Assembly (NCBI GenBank): GCA_009767595.1
Contig: VSDK01007030.1
Location: 197,795-261,794 of the forward strand
Direction of reading: 5' to 3'
Source: Symbiodinium kawagutii
Taxonomy: Eukaryota; Sar; Dinophyceae; Suessiales; Symbiodiniaceae
DNA length: 64,000 nucleotides
The notes beneath the pieces were generated by a model that saw only the letters and a list, made by a program, of their open reading frames with translations, was not told the origin of the DNA and made no database searches. The translations under genes and the position numbers were made by a program. Shown in pieces: positions 10,300 through 19,775 of the stretch. The stretch's first letter is position 1, and every line of letters begins with the position of its first letter.

Positions 10300-10460
10300 A
10301 TCAACATGACAGTGTCATCCGGCATTCTTTCTGACTTCTGACGTGGCATCTGCTGTATAATTTGACGTCTGACATATCTGACATGTTCATCTGACATGCG
10401 GCGCTACATTTCTGAAATCATTACTGTGCACTGTGCACTGTGCACACATACACGGTATCA
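10300..10460. repeat. TCTGACAT-rich spacer
   Basis: The words TCTGACAT, CATCTGAC and close variants recur about eight times in roughly 120 bp, irregularly spaced. They are followed by a short tandem (actgtgcactgtgcac). No exon is seen. Confidence 0.55.
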
Positions 10461-10611
10461 TGTCCAGGTCTGGTGTCTGACACCATGCTATGCTTGGGAC
10501 AAGAAATTCAGAGACCCACATTAGCACTCGAGAGTGGAAAAGTGTTCGCGTCCGAAGTCTGAAACTGCTTCCTCTGCGGTCGCTTGGGCATCTTCTATCT
10601 CTACCTCTCCC

Positions 10612-10702
10612 TCTTCTATTCTATTCTATTTTATTCTATTCTGCTCTATTCTTCTATTCTTTGTTCTTAAAATTCTAATAAATTCTCAATATTCTTATTC
10701 TC
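10612..10702. repeat. (ATTCT)n microsatellite
   Basis: A pentanucleotide ATTCT/CTATT tract with interruptions grades into tctttctctctctttctcc. It lies directly 3' (minus strand) of the module exon at 10823, so it is probably intronic. Confidence 0.85.
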
Positions 10703-10739
10703 TTTCTCTCTCTTTCTCCTCCTCTCCTGTCCCAACCCA

Positions 10740-10823
10740 TCCCACCGGAGGCGACAGAAGAAGCGCATCTTGGGCTGTCAGAGCAGTCACTGGGCGAAAC
10801 GCCACCCGCACAGCGCTGGGCAG
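10740..10823 (-). CDS. Module exon, segment a (VRVAFRPVTALT)
   Basis: The acceptor CCGGTGCAG is followed in phase 0 by LPSAVRVAFRPVTALTAQDA and then LLLSPPVGW. It resembles segment a at 8587 and 18698, with P-P-V-G-W in the place of A-P-x-G-F. The donor is either GTGGGATGG or GTTGGG. Plus-strand frames over the same bases have no motif. Confidence 0.5.
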
Positions 10824-11189
10824 CTGCACCGGAAGGGGAGCCACCAATGCCTTAAGGAAACGCAAAAACCTCATAGAAAAGGCAATTTTAGTTAAGAAAA
10901 ACAAAGATAACATGAAAAAAACAATACATTCATATTGAAAGATGTCATTCATCTTTGGAGAAAGATGGTGAAAGATGCATGAAGGGGTCAAATAATGTGG
11001 GTGGCAACTTCACCTTGCAGCTTTGACAGACTTGGCATTGCTGCATTCATTCAGGGGTAGAAACTGTTTGTTCGATGTCAAGAGGAAATGAAAATGATGT
11101 CTCTGTGCAGAGATAAAATACTCAATTCAAAATTAACCAGGGAACACATTTTTCTTTCTAAACTGCTGAAACTGCACTTCATGGTGCGT

Positions 11190-11375
11190 TTCTATGACTG
11201 AAATCCGGCCACGTTGCTGTGACAGTGCAGTCCTCGACAGGGTATGGCAGAGTGGTACTGCTGGCGCAGAGAATCAAAATAAGATGCGGAAAGATCTAGT
11301 AAGTTGATGCATTTCAATAGAGGTGCATCACTTGTGATCACTGTTTTGGTGGCAGCTTTGCAGACTGGATCCAAG
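11190..11375 (-). CDS. Candidate exon, unknown
   Basis: The minus strand is open with LDPVCKAATKTVITSDAPLL and then KCINLLDLS. D-A-P followed by a Cys could be a degenerate segment b, but G-F is absent. Support is weak. Confidence 0.2.
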
Positions 11376-11399
11376 TGTGACAGTTGCTACATATTTCGA

Positions 11400-11460
11400 T
11401 CGAATTTCCATTGATTTCATCTCATTTCATTTGATTTCATTTCATTCATTCTCACTTATT
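11400..11460. repeat. (ATTTC)n-like microsatellite
   Basis: Imperfect TTTCATTTGATTTCATTTCATTCATTCTC units run for about 55 bp, downstream on the minus strand of a candidate exon. Confidence 0.75.
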
Positions 11461-11499
11461 CTCATCACACTTGCTCCTTCCACCAGTTTCCATCTACCC

Positions 11500-11625
11500 A
11501 TTCTCCTTCCATCCTACCTTCCCTTTGGTCCTGTAGAAGTGGCAGCAACTGAAAGCCTGGAGTACTGCGTCCGGCCACGGTGGTGTCAGTGTTCTCGCGG
11601 TGGCGAACTAATCTGAGCTGCCAAT
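11500..11625 (-). CDS. Candidate module exon end (STPGFQLLPLLQ)
   Basis: The minus strand is open with HRENTDTTVAGRSTPGFQLL and then PLLQDQ. The T-P-G-F-x-L end matches L-D-x-A-x-P-G-F near 7.7 kb, which follows segment c. An alternative frame (SSPPREHWHHRGRTQYSRL) is also open. Confidence 0.3.
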
Positions 11626-11819
11626 AATTGGCCTTCAAGGAGAGAAGAAGCAACTTGCACAGTCCACCACAAATTTGTTCTCATGCTCTGTCCTCCTTCA
11701 CATTTGTTCCCTATATCCCGGGTTTCTTAAAAGAGTTGCTTTACATTAGCCTATTCGCAAAATATTGGAATTGTCTTCACATGTCAATCGTTCTTTATGT
11801 GAACACTCATTCATCCATG

Positions 11820-12320
11820 ATGCTTGCTGCATCCATCAGTTGAGCGGCCTGTGCTATCTGCTTCTGCCGTAAGGCCGTCAAAGCCGGATTGTAGACCAGA
11901 AGTTCAAACACGTAGCTGGGTCCTGGTCACATCTGGGCACGGTGTAAGGCACTGTCTACTGGAGCTTCACACCCGAAGTAGCTGTCCTACATCGAGCTTT
12001 CCAGAGAGTCGTAACCGAAAACTGTTGGCGCCAGGTTGTGTCACGCAAGCGTTTGCCTTAGACGACTTGTCATGCTGCTGTTTTCACTGTCTTGATTTCC
12101 TTTTGCCTTGCACTTTAGCATTCGATCTCGAGTTTTGTCACGCCTCCACTGGAAAGAATTGCACGTTCGGCGAGATTCGCTGAAAGTGGGCGCATGGTTT
12201 CATCAGTAAAACATTCACCGCCTGCGGTCGAGGAGAAGAGGCAAGTCTTTTTTTGAAAGACGGGCTTAAAAGAACTACTTCGGTGTGTGGCTCCTGACTG
12301 ATGGTCCAGACTCATGACCC
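11820..12320 (-). other. Ambiguous coding-like stretch
   Basis: Both strands are open over parts of this region. On the minus strand about 12290-12120 reads FSSTAGGECFTDETMRPLSA. About 12060-11960 reads GANSFRLRLSGKLDVGQ. A plus-strand frame is open over 11824-12183. No motif was recognised. Confidence 0.15.
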
Positions 12321-12329
12321 AGGAAGCTT

Positions 12330-13620
12330 CAAACTGAATTAGCAGTTTCTTTTCTCATCTGTGTTCCCGTCCTGAAAGTCAGCAGCAAAAGGTGTTGCAG
12401 AATCTCCAGACCTTGGAGGGTCATGTTTTCCATTAGACTGTGGATGTATTCTCTTTCCAAGAGAATTCCATGCCATTTCTACATCAAAGCAGATCTTGGT
12501 CAAAGCCACGTTGGCACAGTGAAGAATGGCGGCATGTCAATCACGATGAAGCTGGCCTGAGATCTGCACATCACCCCTTTTTCTATCACATATCCTTGAC
12601 CTTCTCTGCCGCAAAGACTGCAATTTTACGAGGTAAAAGCTACAGCTCTTGTAATATGCCATTCAAACAATAGTGAATTCGATGAAGTTTATGAAGCTTA
12701 TGATATTTCATGATCGTTCATCTCATTCAATTTTGAAATTGATTGAGTCTCGATGCATTCTGAGGTTCGTGCCTCAGTGGTGGACACTACTTGAAAGACA
12801 CCCAACTCCTCTGGAAGCGAAAACTCAAATCCTCAGAGGGAAAGCACATCTTAAAGAAGCAGCGAGTTGAACATGCAGCACCGACGCTTCCGGTCCTCTT
12901 TGCAAATAAAATATGTACGTATGTATATCATTGCATATACCTCTCAAACATGAAGATACAGTGTATATTCACCTATGCAGTTGCAAGTCATAAGTTCTAA
13001 AGTATATATCATGAAGTATTTAAAAAAAAAAAAAAAAAAAAAACATATACCGTAGAAGGCAGTGCACATCACTTCTGCAATGGACCACGACATGCAATAT
13101 CAGGAATCTATATATTCTGTGCAAGGCATCAAAGATCTACCCTCACACAACAGTCCGTCCATGGAGAAGTCAGATTTGCAACGTAGTCAAGATTGCGCAG
13201 CTTGGCTTATGTGGTACAAGGGATCAAAAATGTTCATCCTCAAAGAACATTGCATGTTTGATGTATCCCATCTATTTTAGATGAGGGATCACAAACCCCA
13301 TGCTGCGCAATATGAGTTGTTTAGTGGACATGAGATACTTGTGTGACAAATGTAGCCAAGTGCATGACTAACTGCATACTAGCGCAAACAGTATGTGTCT
13401 TCGGTATACATCTCATTTGTGTAGGTGTGTAATTCTGTCATCTATTTAGGTTTGCATATTATGTAGTCGTACACATGTCAAAACTTTTTGATGTTCTGCC
13501 CAGTATCGGATTGTGGAGTCCGAGGCAGCGTGACGGCTCGTAGGTAATAACGAAAAGGAAGCCAGGCGCAAGTGAACAGGATAACCTCTCAAATGCACAG
13601 GCTGTGGTTATCTGTGCTTC
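12330..13620. other. Spacer with no supported gene
   Basis: This 1.3 kb holds AT-rich sequence, a poly(A) run at about 13022-13043, and repeated ATATGTA/CATATA words near 12910-13120. Short open frames on both strands have no conserved pattern. Confidence 0.5.
13022..13043. repeat. Poly(A) run
   Basis: About 22 consecutive A residues on the plus strand. No target-site duplication or retroposed gene body was recognised beside it, so a retroposon tail cannot be claimed. Confidence 0.85.
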
Positions 13621-13639
13621 AGATTCCTATTTGGACTGG

Positions 13640-13830
13640 AGTAGTTGCAATATTGCACTATGCATTTTGCTTAGCCCTTTCGAATCCTCAAGGAAGCTTT
13701 GAACTGACAAAGATGCCTTGAACAGCTGGGTTTTGCTCCAGAAACGAATCTCCTGCAGCACACAACAGTCTGCCATCTCTGCTTCTACACCTCTTCTTCT
13801 ACCGCACTTTCTGCATTCTGTGACTTGATG
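13640..13830 (-). CDS. Candidate exon, unknown
   Basis: The minus strand is open with ECRKCGRRRGVEAEMADCCV and then EIRFWSKTQLFKASLSVQSF. The F-W-x-x-x-T part faintly resembles N-x-W of segment c. It is the next candidate after 14120 in transcription order. Confidence 0.22.
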
Positions 13831-14001
13831 CAAATCCAAACTTCTCAGACTGGATGCATTTGAAAGAGAAAATATGAATCATTTTGAAGGGGTATCTACG
13901 ACAATCTGTGCATCTCTGCATTTTTTGTCAAAGCTAATCAAACATGAGAAGTTTTAAATGTATCTGATACTCCATGTATCAAAGGGGGTTCAAATTGCGA
14001 T

Positions 14002-14120
14002 CGGCCCAGCCTAAGTCTGTCTGCTCCACCGAAGCAACAGACCAATCCTCTGCAGCCATCGAAATGGAAGGATTGATGACCTCAAGCTGCATCAGAGCAT
14101 CTCTTTGCTCCAATTTCTTC
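14002..14120 (-). CDS. Module exon, segment c (LEVINPSIS..EDWSVAS)
   Basis: After an AG acceptor the minus strand reads KLEQRDALMQLEVINPSISM and then AAEDWSVASVEQTD. The L-x-L-x-V-x-N-P then x-D-W-S-V-x-S pattern is the segment-c signature with Asp for Asn before Trp. The donor is uncertain: a stop follows LNPL, and a GC donor near 14002 would avoid it. Confidence 0.52.
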
Positions 14121-14290
14121 TACGTTTTCTACACATGTTGAAATGATTTAAAATGCGTATACATATTTTTCCACCTCTTTTTGTTATACTTGTTCTACAT
14201 GTTTATACATTTCGACAGTGTTTCTACATCTGTCCAAACTCTTCCAGGGTATCTTCATCTCGCAAATCTTTCTTTCTATCCATGGATTCT

Positions 14291-14985
14291 TACCCTTCCC
14301 TTTCTTTCCCTTTCCTTTCCTTCCCTTCCCTTCCCTTCCTTTCCCTTTCCCTTCCCTTCCTTTCCCTTCCCTTCCTTTCCCTTCCCTTCCTTTCCTTTCC
14401 TTTCCTTTCCTTCCCTTCCCTTCCCTTCCTTTCCCTTTCCCTTCCCTTCCTTTCCCTTCCCTTCCCTTCCCTTCCCTTCCTTTCCTTTCCTTTCCCTTCC
14501 TTCCCTTCCCTTCCCTTCCTTTCCTTTCCTTTCCCTTCCTTCCCTTCCCTTCCCTTCCCTTCCGTTTCCCCCCGCTTCCCTTCCCTTCCCTTCCCTTCCT
14601 TCCCTTCCCTTTCCTTCCCGTTCCTTCCCTCCCTTCCCTTTCTTTCCCTTTCCTTTCCTTCCCTTCCCTTCCCTTCCTTTCCCTTCCCTTCCCTTCTTTT
14701 CCTTCCCTTCCCTTTCCCTTCCTTCCCTTCCCTTCCCTTCCTTTCCTTTCCTTTCCCTTCCTTCCCTTCCCTTCCCTTCCCTTCCGTTTCCCCCCGCTTC
14801 CCTTCCCTTCCCTTCCCTTCCTTCCCTTCCCTTTCCTTCCCGTTCCTTCCCTCCCTTCCCTTTCTTTCCCTTTCCTTTCCTTCCCTTCCCTTCCCTTCCT
14901 TTCCCTTCCCTTCCCTTCTATTCCTTCCCTTTCCTTCCCTTCCCTTCCCTTCCCCTTCCCTTCCCTTCCCTTCCCTTCCCTCCCA
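14291..14985. repeat. CCCTT polypyrimidine satellite with 222-bp tandem duplication
   Basis: About 695 bp are almost entirely C and T in TTCCC/TTTCC units. An identifiable block containing CGTTTCCCCCCGCTTCCC occurs twice, with its diagnostic G at 14564 and 14786. About 195 bp around it (roughly 14500-14697 and 14722-14919) are nearly identical, so a 222-bp segment duplicated in tandem. All three plus-strand frames are open through it (Pro, Ser, Leu, Phe only); this comes from the repeat and is not a gene. Confidence 0.93.
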
Positions 14986-14989
14986 GTTC

Positions 14990-15775
14990 TGAAACCTCCT
15001 ACTCTTTTTCAGCCGTTTCTACGCCTTTCTGCATATTTCTACTCCTTCTGCGCCTTTCAACATGGTTCTACATAATTCTGCAAATGTTTACATGTCTAAT
15101 TTTTCTGCTCGTCCTACATATGTCTACAAATGTTCGGTTGCTTTTAGTTGTTTTTTCAGGTTCTACACTTTCCTACTATCTACCCCTGTTCCTACATATG
15201 TCTACTCTGTGACTCTGTCTACATCTTTGTATGTCTTGCAACATATCCACTCCATATTTTTACAAATATGTTCACCCTTCCTATATATGTCTACTCTTTT
15301 TGAATATTTCTACATCTCGCCACTTTCTACATGCTTCTACACATTTCTCCATCTCGCCACGTTCTCCCTTTCTAACGGTTTGCACATTTTTCCGCATATT
15401 TCTACATACTCTTTTACATTGTCTTACTCTTTCTACCCTTTCAACATATTTCTACTCTCTTACCACATTTGGCTACTCTCTTTCTACATTGCTCTCCTCT
15501 GTCTACATAGTTCTACAACTGTCTACTCTTTCTACATGTTCTATTGTTTCTACAATTGTTCTACCTCTTTCTGCTCTTGCTGTTTCTTACATAGTTCTTC
15601 GTCTGTCTCCTCTTCTACACCTCTCTTACTATTTCTCCCCATTGTACTGTTTTAATTCTGTCTACTCTTTCTACTGTATACTTCTTTGCATAGTCTTTCC
15701 ACTCTTTCTAGTCCTTCTACTCTTGCATAGTCCTTCATCCTTCTCGTCTTTCTACTCTTTTCCTTCGCTTTGCTT
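14990..15775. repeat. TCTAC-rich pyrimidine field
   Basis: For almost 800 bp the word TTCTAC or TCTAC recurs every 10-30 bp in pyrimidine-rich sequence (ctactctttctacatgttc and similar), with no fixed period. It continues the satellite at 14.29 kb, and the word is already seen from 14120. Long plus-strand frames here are compositional. Confidence 0.75.
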
Positions 15776-15794
15776 GGCTGTGCGCATCTTCAAG

Positions 15795-15930
15795 CGGGGG
15801 CCTTCCCTCCCCTTCAGACCCACTTCAAAGATCTTCCAATTTACTTCTACAGAAGCCCATTGCAACACTTTGGAGCGGCCAAGCAACTCCCAACTTGAAG
15901 TGCACAACGGCACCTGCTGCTAGGAAGGAC
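15795..15930 (-). CDS. Candidate exon, frame uncertain
   Basis: Two minus-strand frames look coding: AVVHFKLGVAWPLQSVAMGF (like segment a) and QVPLCTSSWELLGRSKVLQW (like segment c). The plus strand is open too. It lies where a module exon would be expected between 16.4 and 14.1 kb. Confidence 0.22.
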
Positions 15931-16189
15931 GAATCATCAAGCTGAAGTCGGACGCCGCCCCCAGCACCTCAAAAAGCCATGCCGGAGAGAAAGAAAGAAT
16001 CCTAGAGAACGGAAAGCAGAGAGAACCATAGGGAAGGGAAAAGAAAGACGGAATCAGACAGAAGAGAAACATCTTGTACTATTCAAAGTTTCACCCGATC
16101 TTGATACCGTTTCCAACATTCCCGTTCTGTCATTGTGTTTTGCCGGAGTCAAGACTTGTTGTGACTTCGTTCTGCTCCCAATAACCTGC

Positions 16190-16300
16190 CTTGCTCGCAG
16201 CTGGTGCTCGGTGGCAAGGCTCCCGTTCCTGTGTCTGGCTCAAAACCTTGCAACAGCTGCAGGAAAATCTCCAGAGTCACAATTATGTGAAGTTTTGCAG
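16190..16300 (-). CDS. Candidate exon, unknown
   Basis: After the acceptor TTTTCCTGCAG the minus strand reads LLQGFEPDTGTGALPPSTSC and then EQGRLLG. It could be the Cys-containing part between segments b and b2. A plus-strand frame (LKTLQQLQENLQSHNYV) is open over the same bases. Confidence 0.25.
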
Positions 16301-16455
16301 TCTAACCCCTGAGAATGGCATGGCTTGGATAGTCAGGGATCACAAAGCCGGTACGTTTCCATCTTTGAATTTTCCAAACAGAGCACCGGCCCCCGGAACA
16401 AAAAGCAATGAATTCACGAGATAAAAGAGAACGTTGAGTTTTTTTTCGGCAAGAC

Positions 16456-16608
16456 CAGCGTCGTCCATGTATCCAAAATTTCCATGTCTCAAAGGGCGGG
16501 AGCCTTCGCATGGGTTTGCAGGTAGAACGAAGCCAGGTGGTGCTCGGATGATCAAAGAACCATTGGGCGGCACAGTCAGCGACGGCGTCAGCTCGATGCT
16601 GACAACAC
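16456..16608 (-). CDS. Module exon, segments a+b (RAPPGFVLPANPC)
   Basis: The acceptor CCAATGCAG precedes GTGTTGTC. The frame reads VVSIELTPSLTVPPNGSLII and then RAPPGFVLPANPCEGSRPL. A GTCTTG donor fits at 16456. This copy shows the whole run S-L-T-V-P-x-x-x-L-x-I-x-A-P-x-G-F-x-L-P-x-x-x-C in one exon, so segments a and b are parts of one domain. Confidence 0.58.
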
Positions 16609-17062
16609 CTGCATTGGATGGTGGATGCTCGGTTTCCTTGTGCTAAACTGTAAACTCATTGGGTTTTCATCTATTTTCAGCTTTGTTTTGCAGCTTTGTT
16701 TTCCTTTTGAAACCAGTCAAAACTGAAGCTTTTCATGAGTTCTCCAGATCAAACAGCATATGCACTGCGCTGCATATCATTGCACAGAAGCGCGATTCTC
16801 AGCCTTGCTCGCCGGCACCCATCACAAAGGGCTCGATTTCTGCTCGGTTGAAGGACCACAGGAAAGACGCCTCACAGCGTCTGAATGACATCACGCACTG
16901 CTCTGTCTCGTCCCATGCCCTTGACACTTCTGAATCTCCTGCATCTACCATTTCAAAACACTCCAAACACTGTAGTGGGTTCCTTAAGCGAATCAAGTTG
17001 TTTTTGTCTCATCCAACCTCTTCTCTTCTCAATGCGACAATTCCAGGCCTTGCTACTGACAC

Positions 17063-17170
17063 TTGACCCGCCTTAACTTCAGCCGCATCAAGGACGATGT
17101 TAGAGGCTGTGCTCTCGAAGCGCCATAGGTTCTGGGCCAAAGGCCAGTTGCCTCCGGTGCAGATTGGTGC
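17063..17170 (-). CDS. Module exon, segment c (GNWPLAQNLWRFES)
   Basis: The acceptor CATCACAAG leads in phase 0 into APICTGGNWPLAQNLWRFES and then TASNIVLDAAEVKAGQ, ending before GTGTCAG. It is 108 bp, exactly 36 codons. The N-x-W-x-F-x-S core followed by V-L-D-A-A is shared with 19872 and 8065. It joins in phase to the 42-bp exon upstream. Confidence 0.62.
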
Positions 17171-17344
17171 CTTGTGATGTTTTGCCAAAGGAAAAAAGAT
17201 CAACATTTGAGACATAAACCGTTTCATCAGTTTGTTAAACGTCAACTGTTTAAGAAAAAGAGCCCATAATCCTGTGATTTTGCACACTTTCTTCCACAGT
17301 GCGCAACTCTTCCCCGACACAGCGTGGCCTGGATGCGGAAGTGC

Positions 17345-17386
17345 CTGGGGTTGGATGTTTTGCATTCGCACTTTCACTCTGTAAAT
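17345..17386 (-). CDS. Short module exon, segment b2 end, GC donor
   Basis: A 42-bp exon starts after the acceptor CAGTCGCAG and reads IYRVKVRMQNIQPQ. It ends before GCACTTCC, a GC donor. Joined to the next exon it gives VRMQNIQPQ then APICTGGNW, matching the continuous F-x-L-x-x-x-N-P to N-x-W arrangement of the 8065 exon. A longer open frame on the same strand is the alternative. Confidence 0.45.
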
Positions 17387-17574
17387 CTGCGACTGGAAGC
17401 AATGCGCCACTAAGGTAATTGGAAGTTGAATACAACTATCGTACATGATACATATAACATCACATATTGCCTATAATATCTGCCTTTACATACAATTCCA
17501 CATGTTACTTACGCGTTATTGTGTGTCTGTCTTTTTCATTCGAGAATTATTAAACGTTCGTAGTACTTGAAGCA

Positions 17575-17660
17575 GATTCTCTGATCTGAGGCACTGGATT
17601 TGCCACTGACAGCCGGAAGCAATAGCGTATGGCTGCATCCATAGGATCTGCCAGAACAAG
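17575..17660 (-). CDS. Candidate second b2-type exon (YCFRLSVANP)
   Basis: The minus strand reads DPMDAAIRYCFRLSVANPVP after a CAG acceptor, with a GTGCCTCAG donor directly after N-P. This is a full Y-x-F-x-L-x-V-x-N-P signature only 200 bp upstream of the similar 42-bp exon. The two may be alternatives or belong to different modules. Confidence 0.35.
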
Positions 17661-17754
17661 CCTTGAGCTGAGCGGGTTGGGACAAACACGAAAGCAAAGT
17701 GCAATGGCAAACCATTTGATTCAGAGAATGGATTTGGATTTTGTCAATTTTGAG

Positions 17755-17860
17755 AATTTGGGAAATTGAATTCTGAATTCAAAGTTGAGCTGTTGGCCAG
17801 GCCTGGCGATGTTCTGCACTCCCAAACAGGACTGCAGCTTTGGCAAGTCCTGCGCGGCAT
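17755..17860 (-). CDS. Module exon, segment b2 (NFEFRIQFP)
   Basis: The acceptor GCCGCGCAG is followed in phase 0 by DLPKLQSCLGVQNIARPGQQ and then LNFEFRIQFPKF. Cys, the I-A-R-P-G turn and F-x-F-R-I-x-F-P fit segment b2. There is no GT donor nearby, so the exon end is uncertain; a GA or GC donor is possible. Confidence 0.42.
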
Positions 17861-18190
17861 AGCAAGACCCGATACCTTTGGTAAAACCCATTGCAATGAG
17901 GAGAACTAAAACAGGGATCCGCGAGGAAGTGACCAAACCGAAGAAACAGTTGTGGAGCAACAAAACAAAAAAAGTTCTTCGAACCGTCTTCTATTGTATT
18001 CATAGATGTAGATTTGTGTTCCATCACTTCTTGTATTGATTCTGATGGTCTTGTCATTGTCTTGGTAGGCAAGAATGATAGGGGACAGTGAAGCATAGCA
18101 CTTAGTGGCAAACAGTGGGGAACCGGCAGAGTTTAAGCTGAGTCGGTGAATTCTTTCCATTACTCACTTCACTTCTAACTCCACTTCCAC

Positions 18191-18291
18191 TTCTCCTGAT
18201 AAGAATTCGAAGGGTCCAGCTCCGCCATGAAGGACGCAGCAGAGTGCACTGAGAATAAGCAGTTCTTCGCAAAGGTGAAGCGATAGGGTGC
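18191..18291 (-). CDS. Module exon, segment b (APYRFTFAKNC)
   Basis: The acceptor CCGTCGCTGAG is followed in phase 0 by APYRFTFAKNCLFSVHSAAS and then FMAELDPSNSYQ. It is the textbook segment b with A-P at the first codon and the Cys four residues after F-T-F. Arg replaces the usual Gly. The donor GTGGAAG at 18190 is plausible but not unique. Confidence 0.63.
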
Positions 18292-18629
18292 CTCAGCGAC
18301 GGTCTCAAATGTTCCAACAGCCACAACTTTCGGTGTTGCTTTACTTTTAGAAAGGCAAAGACCTCATGAGAATATGAGGTACCCAAATGACAGAGATACT
18401 GGCCTTTGAAATTGCAGAAGAAATGCTTGCATGTTCTGGAAACATTGTCGAAAAGTCGATTGGCAGTAAGATTGATCCGCTGAACGCGCACATTGTGCCA
18501 TGCAGCTTCAAGAGGAGTTGAGCAGTTTTAAAAAAAGGCACAAATACTTTGCAAGTGCATAGATTCCAAAGAAGGAAATCAATGATCCCATGTGACAATG
18601 TGCTCATATCAATTGGATCAGCAAGATAC

Positions 18630-18698
18630 CGTGATGCGCAGTTCTCCGCCTGCTGGAACCGTCAGAGATGCTTGCAACGAGAACATGATCTTGTTCTC
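18630..18698 (-). CDS. Module exon, segment a (LTVPAGGELRIT)
   Basis: The acceptor AGCCAAG is followed by ENKIMFSLQASLTVPAGGEL and then RIT, ending before GTATCTTG. It is 69 bp, exactly 23 codons, phase 0 at both ends. It joins in phase to APYRFTF at 18291, giving L-R-I-T-A-P as in the unspliced copy near 22.5 kb (L-R-I-T-A-P-F-G-Y). That agreement is strong evidence for both exons. Confidence 0.65.
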
Positions 18699-18899
18699 CT
18701 TGGCTCAGCTGGGGCTGGGGCTTTCGTGCATTCCACTGTATAAACACAAAAACAAAAACAAAGAATTCAAGGTCTATAATTATCGAAGAAATCAAAAACA
18801 CAAATGCGATCAAGCGTGCCTGAAGATGTGAATGCAATAAACATGAAGTTATATGTCATATCATATGTATGTAGAGGTTATATGATTATCAACGAAGAA

Positions 18900-19100
18900 A
18901 GATTTTGTATTTTTCTATATTTTTTCCGCTGAATTTCTTCAGAGTGTTCTTCCTGTCCCATAGCTTCGTCCCAGTGGCGGAAGCCCCAGCCCTCAGATCT
19001 TCCCCGGTGTCCACCGTCCCGGCGTGGTATGTCGCGGAGAGGAAGCGTTCAGCGGGGCGGAAGCCTCGACGGATCAAAATCCAATGGGAACAATTGTGCA
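18900..19100. other. Undecided stretch with open frames on both strands
   Basis: Around 18960-19080 the sequence is GC-richer than its flanks and open on both strands (plus PVAEAPALRSSPVSTV; minus GFRPAERFLSATYHAGTVD). No motif was recognised, and the 11-bp satellite begins immediately after it. Confidence 0.15.
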
Positions 19101-19111
19101 CGTCACAACTC

Positions 19112-19662
19112 TGCAAGTCATATGTATTTCATATGTACTTCATATGAATTCATACGTATTTCATATGTCTTTCATATGTATTTCATATGCATTTCATATG
19201 TATTGCATCTGCAAGTCATATGTATTTCATATGTACTTCATATGAATTCATACGTATTTCACATGTCTTTCATATGTATTTCATATGTCTTTCATATGTA
19301 TTTCATATGCATTTCATATGTATTGCATCTGCAAGTCATATGTATTTCATATGTACTTCATATGAATTCATACGTATTTCATATGTCTTTCATATGTATT
19401 TCATATGTATTTCATATGTATTTCATATGCATTTCATATGTATTTCATATGTATTTCATATGTATTTCATATGTACTTCATATGAATTCATACGTATTTC
19501 ATATGTCTTTCATATGTATTTCATATGTATTTCATATGTATTTCATATGTATTTCATATGTATTTCATATGTATTTCATATGTATTTCATATGTATTTCA
19601 TATGTATTTCATATGTATTTCATATGTATTTCATATGTATTTCATATGTATTTCATATGTGT
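19112..19662. repeat. 11-bp CATATGTATTT satellite with higher-order repeat
   Basis: About 550 bp of the unit CATATGTATTT, each holding the palindrome CATATG. Variant units mark a higher-order repeat: CATATGAATTCATACG starts at 19141, 19239, 19359 and 19479 (spacing 98, 120, 120), and GCAAGTCATATG at 19113, 19211 and 19331. The 22-bp difference equals two basic units. The right end (from about 19510) is nearly homogeneous. Open frames reading ICISYVFHMYF come from the repeat. Confidence 0.95.
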
Positions 19663-19775
19663 CATCTTAGGGATCCTTTCTTCACTCAGAATCTAACAAA
19701 ACTCAGTGAGTTGATGCGAATGACATCTTGTTTCAAGGATTTCTCAATTGCAAACATCGCAGCTACCCGTGGGAC

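Noticed and set aside
13022..13043. Poly(A) run as a retroposon tail
   Set aside because: No target-site duplication, retroposed gene or LINE-like frame was seen beside it.
14153..15212. Three long overlapping plus-strand open frames of Pro/Ser/Leu/Phe
   Set aside because: All three frames are open together because the tract contains only C and T; no stop codon can form. Composition, not a gene.
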